Shown: positions 36,515 to 44,080 of the stretch, in pieces
How positions within the stretch are numbered: position 1 is the first letter of the stretch
How the letters are laid out: the number at the start of each line of letters is the position of its first letter
NCBI RefSeq assembly: GCF_020622265.1
Contig: NZ_JACNMQ010000004.1
Coordinates: 124,001 to 188,000 of the forward strand
DNA length: 64,000 nt
Direction of reading: 5' to 3'
Source of the DNA: Halomonas sp. M20
GTDB taxonomy: Bacteria; Pseudomonadota; Gammaproteobacteria; Pseudomonadales; Halomonadaceae
Made by a program: the position numbers and the translations under genes
The notes under the pieces: model-generated
Databases searched by the model: none
What the model was told of the DNA's origin: nothing
Seen by the model: only the letters and a program-made list of their open reading frames with translations

Positions 36515-37612
36515 GTGAAACAGATTACAATAGAACAGTGGCCACACCCGGTCGAGGTTTCGAAGGGCACGATACTCGATGCAGCGCTCAAGGCTGGCGT
36601 CCCCTATCCTCACGATTGCCGCTCCGGCGAGTGCGGTCAGTGCAAGACGCAGCTAGTGCAGGGCGAAGTCCGCCACGACCCTTGCCTGGCCGATGCATTA
36701 AGTAGCGAAGAGCGAAAGAACGGGCTCGTACTCGCCTGTCGCTGCCAACCCAAGACGGATATCGTCGTATGCTGGCAGGCGACGGATGTGCAGCTACCCA
36801 TCTTTGCCCCTGCCAGCCATCGAGCAACAGTTCACGAGATAGAGCGGGTTTCGCGCTCCGTGGTTCGGCTCTGGTTGACCCCCGACGGCGCCCCGATGAA
36901 GTTCATGGCGGGCCAGTACGCACGCCTGCGGATTGGCGACCTGCCGGCACGCTCCTACTCCATGGCTAACCTGCCTGGCACCGACCTACTGGAATTTCAT
37001 ATCGCGCACCTGCCCGAGGGTGTGGTCAGCGATCACATTGCCCAGCACCTGCAACCAGGCGATGCCGTGCACCTGGAAGGCCCCTTCGGCACTGCCTATC
37101 TGCGAGATGAGCATGAAGGTCCGCTTCTAGCGGTGGCGGGGGGCACCGGTCTTGCCCCCATTCTGGCGATCCTGCGCAGTGCGTTGTCCAGGCGACCGCA
37201 GCAGGTCATTCATCTCTATTACGGGGTCAGAGAGCGTGACGATATCCACGCCGAAGAAGAGCTTGGGTGGCTGGCCGAGGCGTATCCCAACCTGCAAGTG
37301 CATATCGTTCTAAGGGGGTTCGCCCAGACGGGAAACCGGCAGATGAACGACTCGTCAACGGGCTCTTATATCCCGGAAACATACCGTCATGGCACCCTGC
37401 ATCAAGTCTTCGCGGCAGATTTCGACTCCTTGGCCGGCATTCCGCTGTATATCGCCGGTTCACCGGGGCTGGTGGAAGCGGTCAGAGAGATGGGCATCGT
37501 CAAAGGCGTCTCACCTGACGACATTCATGCAGACGTCTTTCGTGCCGAACCCGGCACCGTCAGCCGCTCCAAGGGTAATCTGGTCAAGCGCTTCATGAGC
37601 CTTTTATCCTAA
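36515..37612 (+). CDS. [2Fe-2S]/FAD/NAD(P)H ferredoxin-type reductase
   Basis: A 365-residue soluble flavoprotein reductase of the phenol hydroxylase/CDP-6-deoxyglucoseen reductase type. The order is: plant-type ferredoxin domain (1-90) with all four ligands Cys35, Cys40, Cys43 (DCRSGECGQCK) and Cys75; FAD-binding barrel with RSYSMANLP; NAD-binding domain with VAGGTGLAPILAILRSAL and a C-terminal IYIAGSPGLVEAVREMGI. The start is GTG at 36515 with AAGGA about 9 bases upstream, 21 bp after the cytochrome gene, so cotranscribed. In other systems such reductases feed oxygenases or desaturases; here the neighbour suggests they feed the membrane cytochrome b. No oxygenase gene is next to it. Confidence 0.9.
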   Translation: MKQITIEQWPHPVEVSKGTILDAALKAGVPYPHDCRSGECGQCKTQLVQGEVRHDPCLADALSSEERKNGLVLACRCQPKTDIVVCWQATDVQLPIFAPASHRATVHEIERVSRSVVRLWLTPDGAPMKFMAGQYARLRIGDLPARSYSMANLPGTDLLEFHIAHLPEGVVSDHIAQHLQPGDAVHLEGPFGTAYLRDEHEGPLLAVAGGTGLAPILAILRSALSRRPQQVIHLYYGVRERDDIHAEEELGWLAEAYPNLQVHIVLRGFAQTGNRQMNDSSTGSYIPETYRHGTLHQVFAADFDSLAGIPLYIAGSPGLVEAVREMGIVKGVSPDDIHADVFRAEPGTVSRSKGNLVKRFMSLLS

Positions 37613-37669
37613 AAAAGCGTTGAATGGCCCGGGCAGGAATTCGTGTCCAGGGGTTGTCGGCAAACCAAA

Positions 37670-37689
37670 TACTGTTTATTTTTACAGTA
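37670..37689 (+). promoter_or_regulatory. LexA (SOS) box upstream of umuDC
   Basis: TACTGTTTATTTTTACAGTA fits the gammaproteobacterial LexA consensus CTGT-N8-ACAG with extended flanks and is a near-perfect palindrome. It lies 33 bp before the umuD start, positioned to block its promoter. The upstream reductase gene ends 58 bp earlier, so umuDC has its own regulated promoter. Confidence 0.9.
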
Positions 37690-37721
37690 TCAATTTGCCG
37701 ACACTTTCCCCTGGAGATTAC

Positions 37722-38159
37722 ATGTCCATCTGCCACTTTGCCTCCACGACCTCTAGAGATAGAAGTTCCTTTAGCGTTGGAGAGCGACGCGGTGCCAGTG
37801 GCTTTCCCTCCCCAGCGGATGACTACCTAGAAGCGCCGCTGGATCTCAACCAGTACCTGATCCCCCGTCCGGCTTCGACCTTTTTCATGCGGGTATCAGG
37901 GAGCACCTTGAACAATGACGGCTTTCATGACGGCGACTTGCTGATCGTTGATCGCTCTCAAAAGGCCATGCCAGGCCAATGGCTGGTGGCCGTCGTCAAT
38001 GGCGAACTGGCCTTGTACCGGCTGGAAAGCCAAGGCGCGCGCTGGTGGCTGCGCGGCGGCGACTCACGCCAGGCATGCTTACCCCTGGAAGGCAACGATG
38101 ACTGCCGCCTATGGGGGCTGGTTTGCCATGTCATTCACGACTGTCGCAGACCGGGCTGA
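37722..38159 (+). CDS. umuD: UmuD-like protein with apparently lost cleavage site and catalytic dyad
   Basis: UmuD subunit of DNA polymerase V, 145 residues, start ATG at 37722 with a GGAG RBS. In E. coli, UmuD self-cleaves at Cys24-Gly25 using Ser60 and Lys97. The alignment is clear (GFPSPADDY then [20 protein letters not shown], and HDGDLLIVD as in E. coli), but three key positions differ: the cleavage bond is Ser26-Gly27, the catalytic Ser position is Thr62 (SGSTLNNDG where E. coli has SGDSMIDGG), and the Lys position is Tyr99 (NGELALYRL for DGEFTVKKL). The fold-forming C-terminus is otherwise normal. It is followed 2 bp later by umuC and controlled by a LexA box. It is read as probably unable to cleave itself; alternatively a trans-acting protease processes it. 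Confidence 0.88.
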   Translation: MSICHFASTTSRDRSSFSVGERRGASGFPSPADDYLEAPLDLNQYLIPRPASTFFMRVSGSTLNNDGFHDGDLLIVDRSQKAMPGQWLVAVVNGELALYRLESQGARWWLRGGDSRQACLPLEGNDDCRLWGLVCHVIHDCRRPG

Positions 38160-38161
38160 GC

Positions 38162-39424
38162 ATGTACGTCCTTATCGATTGCAACAACTTCTTCGTCAGC
38201 TGCGAGCGCTTGTTCGATCCCGCCCTGGAAGGTGTTCCGGTGGGGGTATTGTCGAACAACGACGGTTGCGTGATTGCGCGCTCCGAGGAACTCAAGGCGC
38301 TTGGCGTCGCCATGGGAATGCCCGCCCACAAGATTCCTGTTGCCCAGCGCCAGAAGCTGGTACTCAAATCATCCAATTATGCACTCTATGGCGATCTTTC
38401 GGGACGCGTGCAGCGTGTGCTGGCCCAACGCGTACCCGCCCTGGAACCCTACTCCATCGACGAGTGCTTTCTCGATCTTCGTGGCATGAACGGCGATCTC
38501 GAGAAACTGGGATGTGACCTGGTAAGACGGGTGGAACGCGAAGTGGGGCTGCCCGTCTCGCTGGGTATCGCCCCGACTCGCACCCTGGCCAAGCTGGCCA
38601 ATCATCAGGCCAAACGCATGCCTAGCCGGCCCCAGGTATGCATCTGGCCGGATGCAGCGGACTCGGCGCTGGATCAGCATCTGCGCCAGCTGCCGGTCAA
38701 GGAAGTGTGGGGCATCGGCGCGCGGCTTGCGCTGCAACTCAGCGATCTGAAAATCGACACTGCCGCCGATCTGCGCGACGCGCCCGAATCCTGGCTGCGC
38801 AAGCGTTTCAGCGTGGTGGTGGCGCGCACGGCGCGGGAGTTAAAGGGAACAGCGTGCATGGAAGCCCAGGATCTGGAGTCTCCGCGCCGCAGCATCCTGT
38901 GTTCGCGCTCCTTCGGCCGTCTACTGAACGATCCCGAGCAACTCGGAGAGGCATTGCGTCATCATTGCCAGCGCGCCGGCGAAAAGCTGCGCCGGGACGA
39001 CATGCTTGCAGGCGCCGTGGGCGTCTTCTTGCGCACCAGCCAGCATAATCCTGGGCCACAACAGCAGCATCCACTATGGACGACATTGCCATTCCCGAGT
39101 GCCGACACGGTGCGACTCAATCGTCAGGCCCAACTGCTGCTGCAAAGGCTCTGGCGACCCGGATATGCCTATCAGAAAATGGGCGTCATGCTCGGTGAAT
39201 TGAGTCCGCGGCGCCATAGTCAGCCGTCTCTGCTCGATGGCTGCGAACCAGGACGTCAGGAAGCCCTGATGCAAGCCTGGGACGCCATTCGTCAGCGCTA
39301 CGGGCGCGAGGCATTGACCCTAGGCGTACAACAGCGACAGAGCGCATGGCGCATGAACAGCCGCCACCGCTCCGCGTCCTACACTACCCGGTGGGACGAA
39401 CTACCCAACGTACGCTCAGGCTGA
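38162..39424 (+). CDS. umuC: DNA polymerase V catalytic subunit
   Basis: Y-family translesion DNA polymerase, 420 residues (E. coli 422). The start at 38162 ([20 protein letters not shown]) puts the first metal-ligand Asp at residue 6; an in-frame upstream Met at 38111 overlaps umuD and is unlikely. The second catalytic motif [10 protein letters not shown] and the [18 protein letters not shown] segment are intact, then the thumb and little-finger region. The C-terminal Gln/Arg-rich tail is as in UmuC. Two bases separate it from the umuD stop, so translation is coupled. It appears fully functional, in contrast to its UmuD partner. Confidence 0.94.
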   Translation: MYVLIDCNNFFVSCERLFDPALEGVPVGVLSNNDGCVIARSEELKALGVAMGMPAHKIPVAQRQKLVLKSSNYALYGDLSGRVQRVLAQRVPALEPYSIDECFLDLRGMNGDLEKLGCDLVRRVEREVGLPVSLGIAPTRTLAKLANHQAKRMPSRPQVCIWPDAADSALDQHLRQLPVKEVWGIGARLALQLSDLKIDTAADLRDAPESWLRKRFSVVVARTARELKGTACMEAQDLESPRRSILCSRSFGRLLNDPEQLGEALRHHCQRAGEKLRRDDMLAGAVGVFLRTSQHNPGPQQQHPLWTTLPFPSADTVRLNRQAQLLLQRLWRPGYAYQKMGVMLGELSPRRHSQPSLLDGCEPGRQEALMQAWDAIRQRYGREALTLGVQQRQSAWRMNSRHRSASYTTRWDELPNVRSG

Positions 39425-39453
39425 TATCGCAAGCTATCTCGTCCTGATTACTG

Positions 39454-40011
39454 CTATTCCCGGTCGAAGGGAGACGGCGCCTCCTTGAACTCCGCATACA
39501 GTTGAGGGTAGGCCTCTTGTAGCTGCAAGAGACTCGACTCCGCACCGTCGGGAAGCATCTTGAGCAGGCGCTGTTGATCCTCATCGGTCAGATGCTCACG
39601 GAAGAGTGGAAATAGCTGTTCGCGCTCGGCGCGCAGATAGGTACGATGCGCATCCAGATAGGCCTTGAGATCGTCGGCAAAGCGATCCATGGGCACGACG
39701 GCGTCCATCAGGATCATGTCGATGTTATCGGATAGCTGCTTGAGACGTTCGTGCAGCGCCTGATAATCCGTAGCCAGGCGGCCGCTCAGTTCGTCGGCTT
39801 CGGGCACCTTGGCCAGCAGATGCTCACTGTAGAGCCGCTCCAGGGGTATGGTGAAGGTATTCATATAGTCGAGAATGTAGTCCACGACTTCCCGCACCAG
39901 TTGGAAATCGGGACGCTTACCATGGGCCAGCGTTCTGTGCTTGAGGGCCAGTACATGAAGCAATCGCGCCATGTTGGCATGATCGCGTCGCAACTGAGTC
40001 AGCATGGGCAT
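39454..40011 (-). CDS. Hemerythrin-fold protein lacking key iron ligands
   Basis: A 185-residue all-helical protein whose pattern matches the bacterial hemerythrin domain (LRRDHANMARLLHVLALKHR at the N-terminus, FADDLKAYLDAHRTYLRAER followed by EQLFPLF near the middle). His11 is in the usual place, but the His-His-Pro pair of the second helix reads Thr54-Ile55-Pro56 with Glu58 kept, and the usual His four residues before the Glu of the E-x-E/L-F-P segment is Tyr125. His87 (LHERL) remains. So the di-iron site would lack at least two histidines. Function is unknown; it could be a regulatory or stress-associated protein. It is transcribed towards umuC and is divergent from rarA. Confidence 0.78.
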   Translation of the reverse strand: MPMLTQLRRDHANMARLLHVLALKHRTLAHGKRPDFQLVREVVDYILDYMNTFTIPLERLYSEHLLAKVPEADELSGRLATDYQALHERLKQLSDNIDMILMDAVVPMDRFADDLKAYLDAHRTYLRAEREQLFPLFREHLTDEDQQRLLKMLPDGAESSLLQLQEAYPQLYAEFKEAPSPFDRE

Positions 40012-40202
40012 GGCAATACCTCCTTCTGCTGAGGGCTGAGCAGAGTCAAAAAAATGCGATTTGAGATGCGCTTTCTCGACTCGAATGTTTACCCTAGTCG
40101 TTACTTGCTCATTACGCTCGCCAAAATTGTCGCCAAGCGTTTATCGTCCGTCCAGTTCAGACGCAATCGATCACTCAGATTACTTCAGCACGAGTCATTT
40201 TC

Positions 40203-41540
40203 ATGGATCTGTTCAGTCAACATGCCCAGAGCGACAGCGCTCCCCTGGCCTTTCGCATGCGCCCCCGCAGCCTCGAGGATTACACGGGGCAACAGGCGCT
40301 GGTCGGCCCCGACAAACCCTTGCGCCGCATGGCCGAAAGCGGCGTATTGCGCTCGATGATTCTGTGGGGCCCCCCAGGCGTGGGCAAGACCACCCTGGCG
40401 GAGATTCTGGCCGAGGCCTCCGGGGCTCAGCTGGAGCACCTCTCTGCCGTCATGGCAGGGGTCAAGGAGATCCGCGCCGCCGTGGAGCGCGCCCGGGCCG
40501 CCCAGAGCCAGCAACGCCCCACGGTGTTGTTTCTCGATGAAATTCACCGTCTCAACAAGAGCCAGCAGGACGCCTTGCTGCCACACGTGGAATCCGGCTT
40601 GCTGACGCTGATCGGGGCCACCACGGAAAACCCTTCTTTCGAAGTCAACTCTGCCCTGCTGTCCCGGGCTCGGGTCTATGTACTCAAGAAACTCGATGAC
40701 GACGAACTTCGCCAAGTGCTGCGCCATGCCTTGGACGATGAGGAAAACGGACTTGGCAAGCGCCGCATCCAGGCCGATGAAGAGGTGCTGGCTACCCTTT
40801 CCCGGGCCAGCGGTGGCGATGCAAGGCGCGCCCTTGGTCTATTGGAAACCGCTTGCGACTTCACTAAGGTCGAGAACGGCAAAGAGTACCTCACCAACGA
40901 CGCCCTCGAAGAGGTGATCGGGTATCAGGCCAGCGCTTTCGACAAGCAGGGCGATCACTATTACGATCTGCTCTCGGCAATCCACAAATCGATCCGTTCC
41001 TCCCGACCAGATGCGGCACTGCTGTACATGGCGCAGTTCATGCAAGGCGGTGGCGACCCGCTGGATGTGGTGCGACGCTTGACGGCCATCGCTTCCGAGG
41101 ATGTGGGCAATGCCGAACCTCGCGCCCTGCCCCTGGTCATCGCCGCCTGGGACGCCTATCTGCGCCTGGGGGATTACGAGGGCCAGCGGGCCATCGCCCA
41201 CGCAGCCATTCATCTGGCGGTCGCCCCTAAGAGCAATGCCATCGAACGCGCCTGGCAGGGAGCCAAGAAATTCGCCAAGGAACATCCAGACCTGGAAGTG
41301 CCTGTCTATCTGCGTAATGCGCCGACCAAGTTGATGGCCTCCCTGGGCCATGGCGAGGGCTACCGCTACGCCCACAAGGAACCCGAGGGCTATCCGGCGG
41401 GCAGCGCTCACGATTGCTGGCCGGAGGGATTAGCCAAGACCCGCTTCTTCGATCCCAGCGAACACGGCCAGGAAAAGCGTTTCAAGCAGATGCAGGAATA
41501 CCGCGCGCAACTGGACGAGCAAGCCGACAAGCACTCCTGA
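40203..41540 (+). CDS. rarA: Replication-associated recombination ATPase RarA (MgsA)
   Basis: AAA+ clamp-loader-like ATPase that acts at stalled replication forks and binds SSB. Walker [10 protein letters not shown] at residues 56-64, Walker [19 protein letters not shown], sensor [20 protein letters not shown] and the C-terminal tetramerisation region with [18 protein letters not shown] are all in place; 445 residues, like E. coli RarA (447). It lies just downstream of the promoter region shared with the hemerythrin-fold gene. In Pseudomonas it sits between lolA and serS; here a phospholipase D-like gene is between rarA and lolA, and lolA runs the other way. Confidence 0.95.
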   Translation: MDLFSQHAQSDSAPLAFRMRPRSLEDYTGQQALVGPDKPLRRMAESGVLRSMILWGPPGVGKTTLAEILAEASGAQLEHLSAVMAGVKEIRAAVERARAAQSQQRPTVLFLDEIHRLNKSQQDALLPHVESGLLTLIGATTENPSFEVNSALLSRARVYVLKKLDDDELRQVLRHALDDEENGLGKRRIQADEEVLATLSRASGGDARRALGLLETACDFTKVENGKEYLTNDALEEVIGYQASAFDKQGDHYYDLLSAIHKSIRSSRPDAALLYMAQFMQGGGDPLDVVRRLTAIASEDVGNAEPRALPLVIAAWDAYLRLGDYEGQRAIAHAAIHLAVAPKSNAIERAWQGAKKFAKEHPDLEVPVYLRNAPTKLMASLGHGEGYRYAHKEPEGYPAGSAHDCWPEGLAKTRFFDPSEHGQEKRFKQMQEYRAQLDEQADKHS

Positions 41541-41604
41541 ACGCTGCAAGGCCCTGCCAGGATTCAAAAGCTCCCGCCAGGACTCAAAAGAAAAGGAATT
41601 TTTC

Positions 41605-43164
41605 ATGCCCCTGAAGTACACACCGGCTTTCAGCGTTGCAGCTTCCTTGCTCAGCTTAGCGCTATTGAGCGGGTGCGCTTCGTTACCCGGACTCGAAGAG
41701 CGGTCGCCCTCCTCCTTTCTGCCCATCGACGAAGCCCGAGAAACGCGGCTCGGCCAGGCAGCCAGCGAACGTGCTGCCCGGCATCTCGGGGTCAGCGGCC
41801 TCTATCTGCTCGACGATCCGCGTGGTGCCTTTGCCGCCCGGGCGCTGCTGGCTCAAGCTGCCGAGCGCACCCTGGACGTGCAATACTACATCTGGGAAAA
41901 CGACCTGACGGGAACCTTGTTGATACAGGCGCTGCTTGATGCCGCTCGCCGCGGAGTCCGAGTACGCCTTCTGCTGGACGACCTTGGCAACAGCCTGCCG
42001 GACAATCTGCTGGCGGCCTTGAGCGAACATCCCAACATTGAAGTGCGCCTGTTCAACCCCTTCAAGTATCGCAAGTTCAAGTACCTGGGGTTTGTCACGG
42101 ACTTTTCCAGAGTAAACCGGCGCATGCACAACAAGTCCTTCACCGCGGATAACCAGGCCACTATCGTCGGTGGCCGCAATGTCGGCGATGAATATTTTGG
42201 TGCCACAGACGGCACGCTATTTTCCGATCTCGATGTGCTGGCCATCGGGCCGGTGGTACAGGAAACATCTGGGGACTTCGATCGCTACTGGGCCAGCGGC
42301 TCGGCCTATCCTGTCCGGGGTCTACTTGCTGACGCCGCCCCTGACACGCTGGAGAACCTGTGGGCGCGCACCGCGCATATCAAACAGCAGCCCAAGGCGC
42401 AGACCTACCTCAAGGCACTCGAGGAAAACAGTACCGTCACGCAGTTACTCGGCGGCGAGCTCGATCTTGTCTGGGCGCCTACGCATCTATTGAGCGACGA
42501 CCCCGCCAAAGGGCTTGGCGAGGCGCCGCAGAAGGGCCACTTGATCGATCAGATATCCAGCATCATTGGAGGCAGCGAACGCTCTCTTGATATCGTGTCC
42601 GCCTATTTCGTGCCTACCAAGCATGGCACACGATTGCTGACTGGCCTGGCCAACCGAGGCGTGAACCTCAACGTGCTCACCAACTCGCTGTCGGCCACGG
42701 ATGTGGCGATGGTGCATGCAGGCTACGCCAAATGGCGTAAACAACTGCTCGCGGCAGGAATATCGCTCTTCGAGATGACGTCTGATGAAAAGAACGCTTC
42801 TCCCAAGGCCAGCCCCGCGCCCTTGAGCAGCTCCAGCACGAGCCTGCACGCCAAGACCTTCGCCCTGGATGGCGAAACGCTTTTCATCGGATCTTTCAAC
42901 TTCGATCCCCGTTCGGCGACGCTCAATACCGAACTGGGGTTTCTGATCGAGGACGTAGGCCTCGCCCAGGCCTTGCATCGCACCTTCAACGATAAAATTC
43001 CTGCCCGGGCCTATCAGGTCAAGCTCAGCGAGGAGAACGATCTCTACTGGGTCTCCAGAGTAGATGGCCAGAACAAACGCTACGACACCGAGCCCAACAC
43101 CTCCTGGTGGAAGCGTCAGTCCGTCAAGTTTTTCGCGTTGCTACCCATCGACTGGTTGCTGTGA
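41605..43164 (+). CDS. Phospholipase D-family lipoprotein, cardiolipin synthase C-like
   Basis: A 519-residue protein with two phospholipase D motifs: His175-x-Lys177-x4-Asp182 (RMHNKSFTADNQATIVGGRN) and His415-x-Lys417-x4-Asp422 (SLHAKTFALDGETLFIGSFN). This is the arrangement of cardiolipin synthases, especially ClsC/YmdC, which joins phosphatidylglycerol to phosphatidylethanolamine. The N-terminus is a lipoprotein signal with lipobox Leu21-Ser-Gly-Cys24, so the protein is tethered to a membrane facing the periplasm. It is on the same strand as rarA, 64 bp after it, with AAAAGGAA before its ATG. Cardiolipin synthesis is the best guess; other PLD activities are possible. Confidence 0.87.
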   Translation: MPLKYTPAFSVAASLLSLALLSGCASLPGLEERSPSSFLPIDEARETRLGQAASERAARHLGVSGLYLLDDPRGAFAARALLAQAAERTLDVQYYIWENDLTGTLLIQALLDAARRGVRVRLLLDDLGNSLPDNLLAALSEHPNIEVRLFNPFKYRKFKYLGFVTDFSRVNRRMHNKSFTADNQATIVGGRNVGDEYFGATDGTLFSDLDVLAIGPVVQETSGDFDRYWASGSAYPVRGLLADAAPDTLENLWARTAHIKQQPKAQTYLKALEENSTVTQLLGGELDLVWAPTHLLSDDPAKGLGEAPQKGHLIDQISSIIGGSERSLDIVSAYFVPTKHGTRLLTGLANRGVNLNVLTNSLSATDVAMVHAGYAKWRKQLLAAGISLFEMTSDEKNASPKASPAPLSSSSTSLHAKTFALDGETLFIGSFNFDPRSATLNTELGFLIEDVGLAQALHRTFNDKIPARAYQVKLSEENDLYWVSRVDGQNKRYDTEPNTSWWKRQSVKFFALLPIDWLL

Positions 43165-43182
43165 CGGGTTGATCGCTGATTC

Positions 43183-43815
43183 TCAGCGGGATTCGCGAAT
43201 CACGTCCACGCCCTCCGGAATCTCGAACTCGAAGGTGGATGGCTCGATCGATTGATTGTGCTGCGGATTCTGAAAGCTGATGGCCGTCTGCTGCCCTGTG
43301 CTGTCGTTCATGCGCAGCCCTTTCAACTGCTCGGAATGAAAGACGAGCTTCAGCTGCTCGAACAGGGTATCGGGGCTTTTAGGTATCAGGCTGAAGGTTT
43401 CGGTAGCCCCCTGCTGCTGGCGTGCCACCTCATAATCGTCCGCCAACGCATCGGCACTGCCGGACAACAGCAGCGCGGGCGTATGGGTTACCCGGGTATC
43501 CAGAGGCTGTACCGTCACTTGCGATAGATCGGGATCGTACAGATAGATCTCTTCACCATCGGATACCACGACCTGCTTGTAGGGCTCATCGACTTCCCAG
43601 CGGAACTTGCCTGGGCGTGCCAGCAGCATGGAACCCTCCGCGCTCTGAAGACGAGAGCCGGAACTATCGAGAATCTGCTGCTCGAAACCCGCGGAATAGG
43701 TTTCGAGAGGTTCGAGCAAGCTCGTAAGCCGCGAAGCGGCCTGCTCGTCGGCGCTTACGGCCAGCGGCACCATCAGTGCCATTCCCATTGCCGCCAGTCT
43801 GCTTGACACCTTCAT
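43183..43815 (-). CDS. lolA: Outer-membrane lipoprotein carrier protein LolA
   Basis: Periplasmic chaperone that carries lipoproteins from LolCDE to LolB. The start at 43815 (MKVSSRLAAMGMALMVPLAV) is supported by AAGGAG 5-9 bases upstream; six residues upstream in frame are excluded. The signal peptide is cleaved near VSA-DEQ. The mature protein shows the LolA pattern LEPLETYSAGFEQQI and EGSMLLARPGKFRWEVDEPY, with the conserved Arg in the latter region. 210 residues, as usual. It converges on the phospholipase D gene, separated by 18 bp, and lies downstream of ftsK with a 261-bp gap that contains a large inverted repeat. Confidence 0.94.
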   Translation of the reverse strand: MKVSSRLAAMGMALMVPLAVSADEQAASRLTSLLEPLETYSAGFEQQILDSSGSRLQSAEGSMLLARPGKFRWEVDEPYKQVVVSDGEEIYLYDPDLSQVTVQPLDTRVTHTPALLLSGSADALADDYEVARQQQGATETFSLIPKSPDTLFEQLKLVFHSEQLKGLRMNDSTGQQTAISFQNPQHNQSIEPSTFEFEIPEGVDVIRESR

Positions 43816-43949
43816 GCCTGCTCCTTTGTACACTATCTAATTTACGGCTATTGATTGCCGTCTCGCTTTATTGACCGCGAAATCAGACCGATTACTGCCG
43901 CGAATCACTGTTTTCTCATTGATTGCACGTTTTCGCTCGCGCCGAAATC

Positions 43950-44080
43950 ATCGAATAAATTGCCGAGCGAGATGAAGCGCAAGGCGCACGAAGCATAAAA
44001 CACGAGGCATAACCGGGTGTTAGGCGAATTTTTTATGCTTCGTGCAACGAAGTGATTCGCTCGCGCAGGCATTTATTCAA
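43950..44080. repeat. Long imperfect inverted repeat at the lolA/ftsK boundary
   Basis: A perfect 15-bp inverted repeat, GCACGAAGCATAAAA (43986-44000) and TTTTATGCTTCGTGC (44031-44045), is extended outward by imperfect arms: TCGAATAAATTGCCGAGCGA (43951-43970) pairs loosely with 44046-44078. The right arm runs into the ftsK stop codon. It could fold into one long hairpin in RNA. Downstream of ftsK on the minus strand the central A/T-rich loop could serve as a terminator, or the element could be a miniature mobile repeat. Confidence 0.7.
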
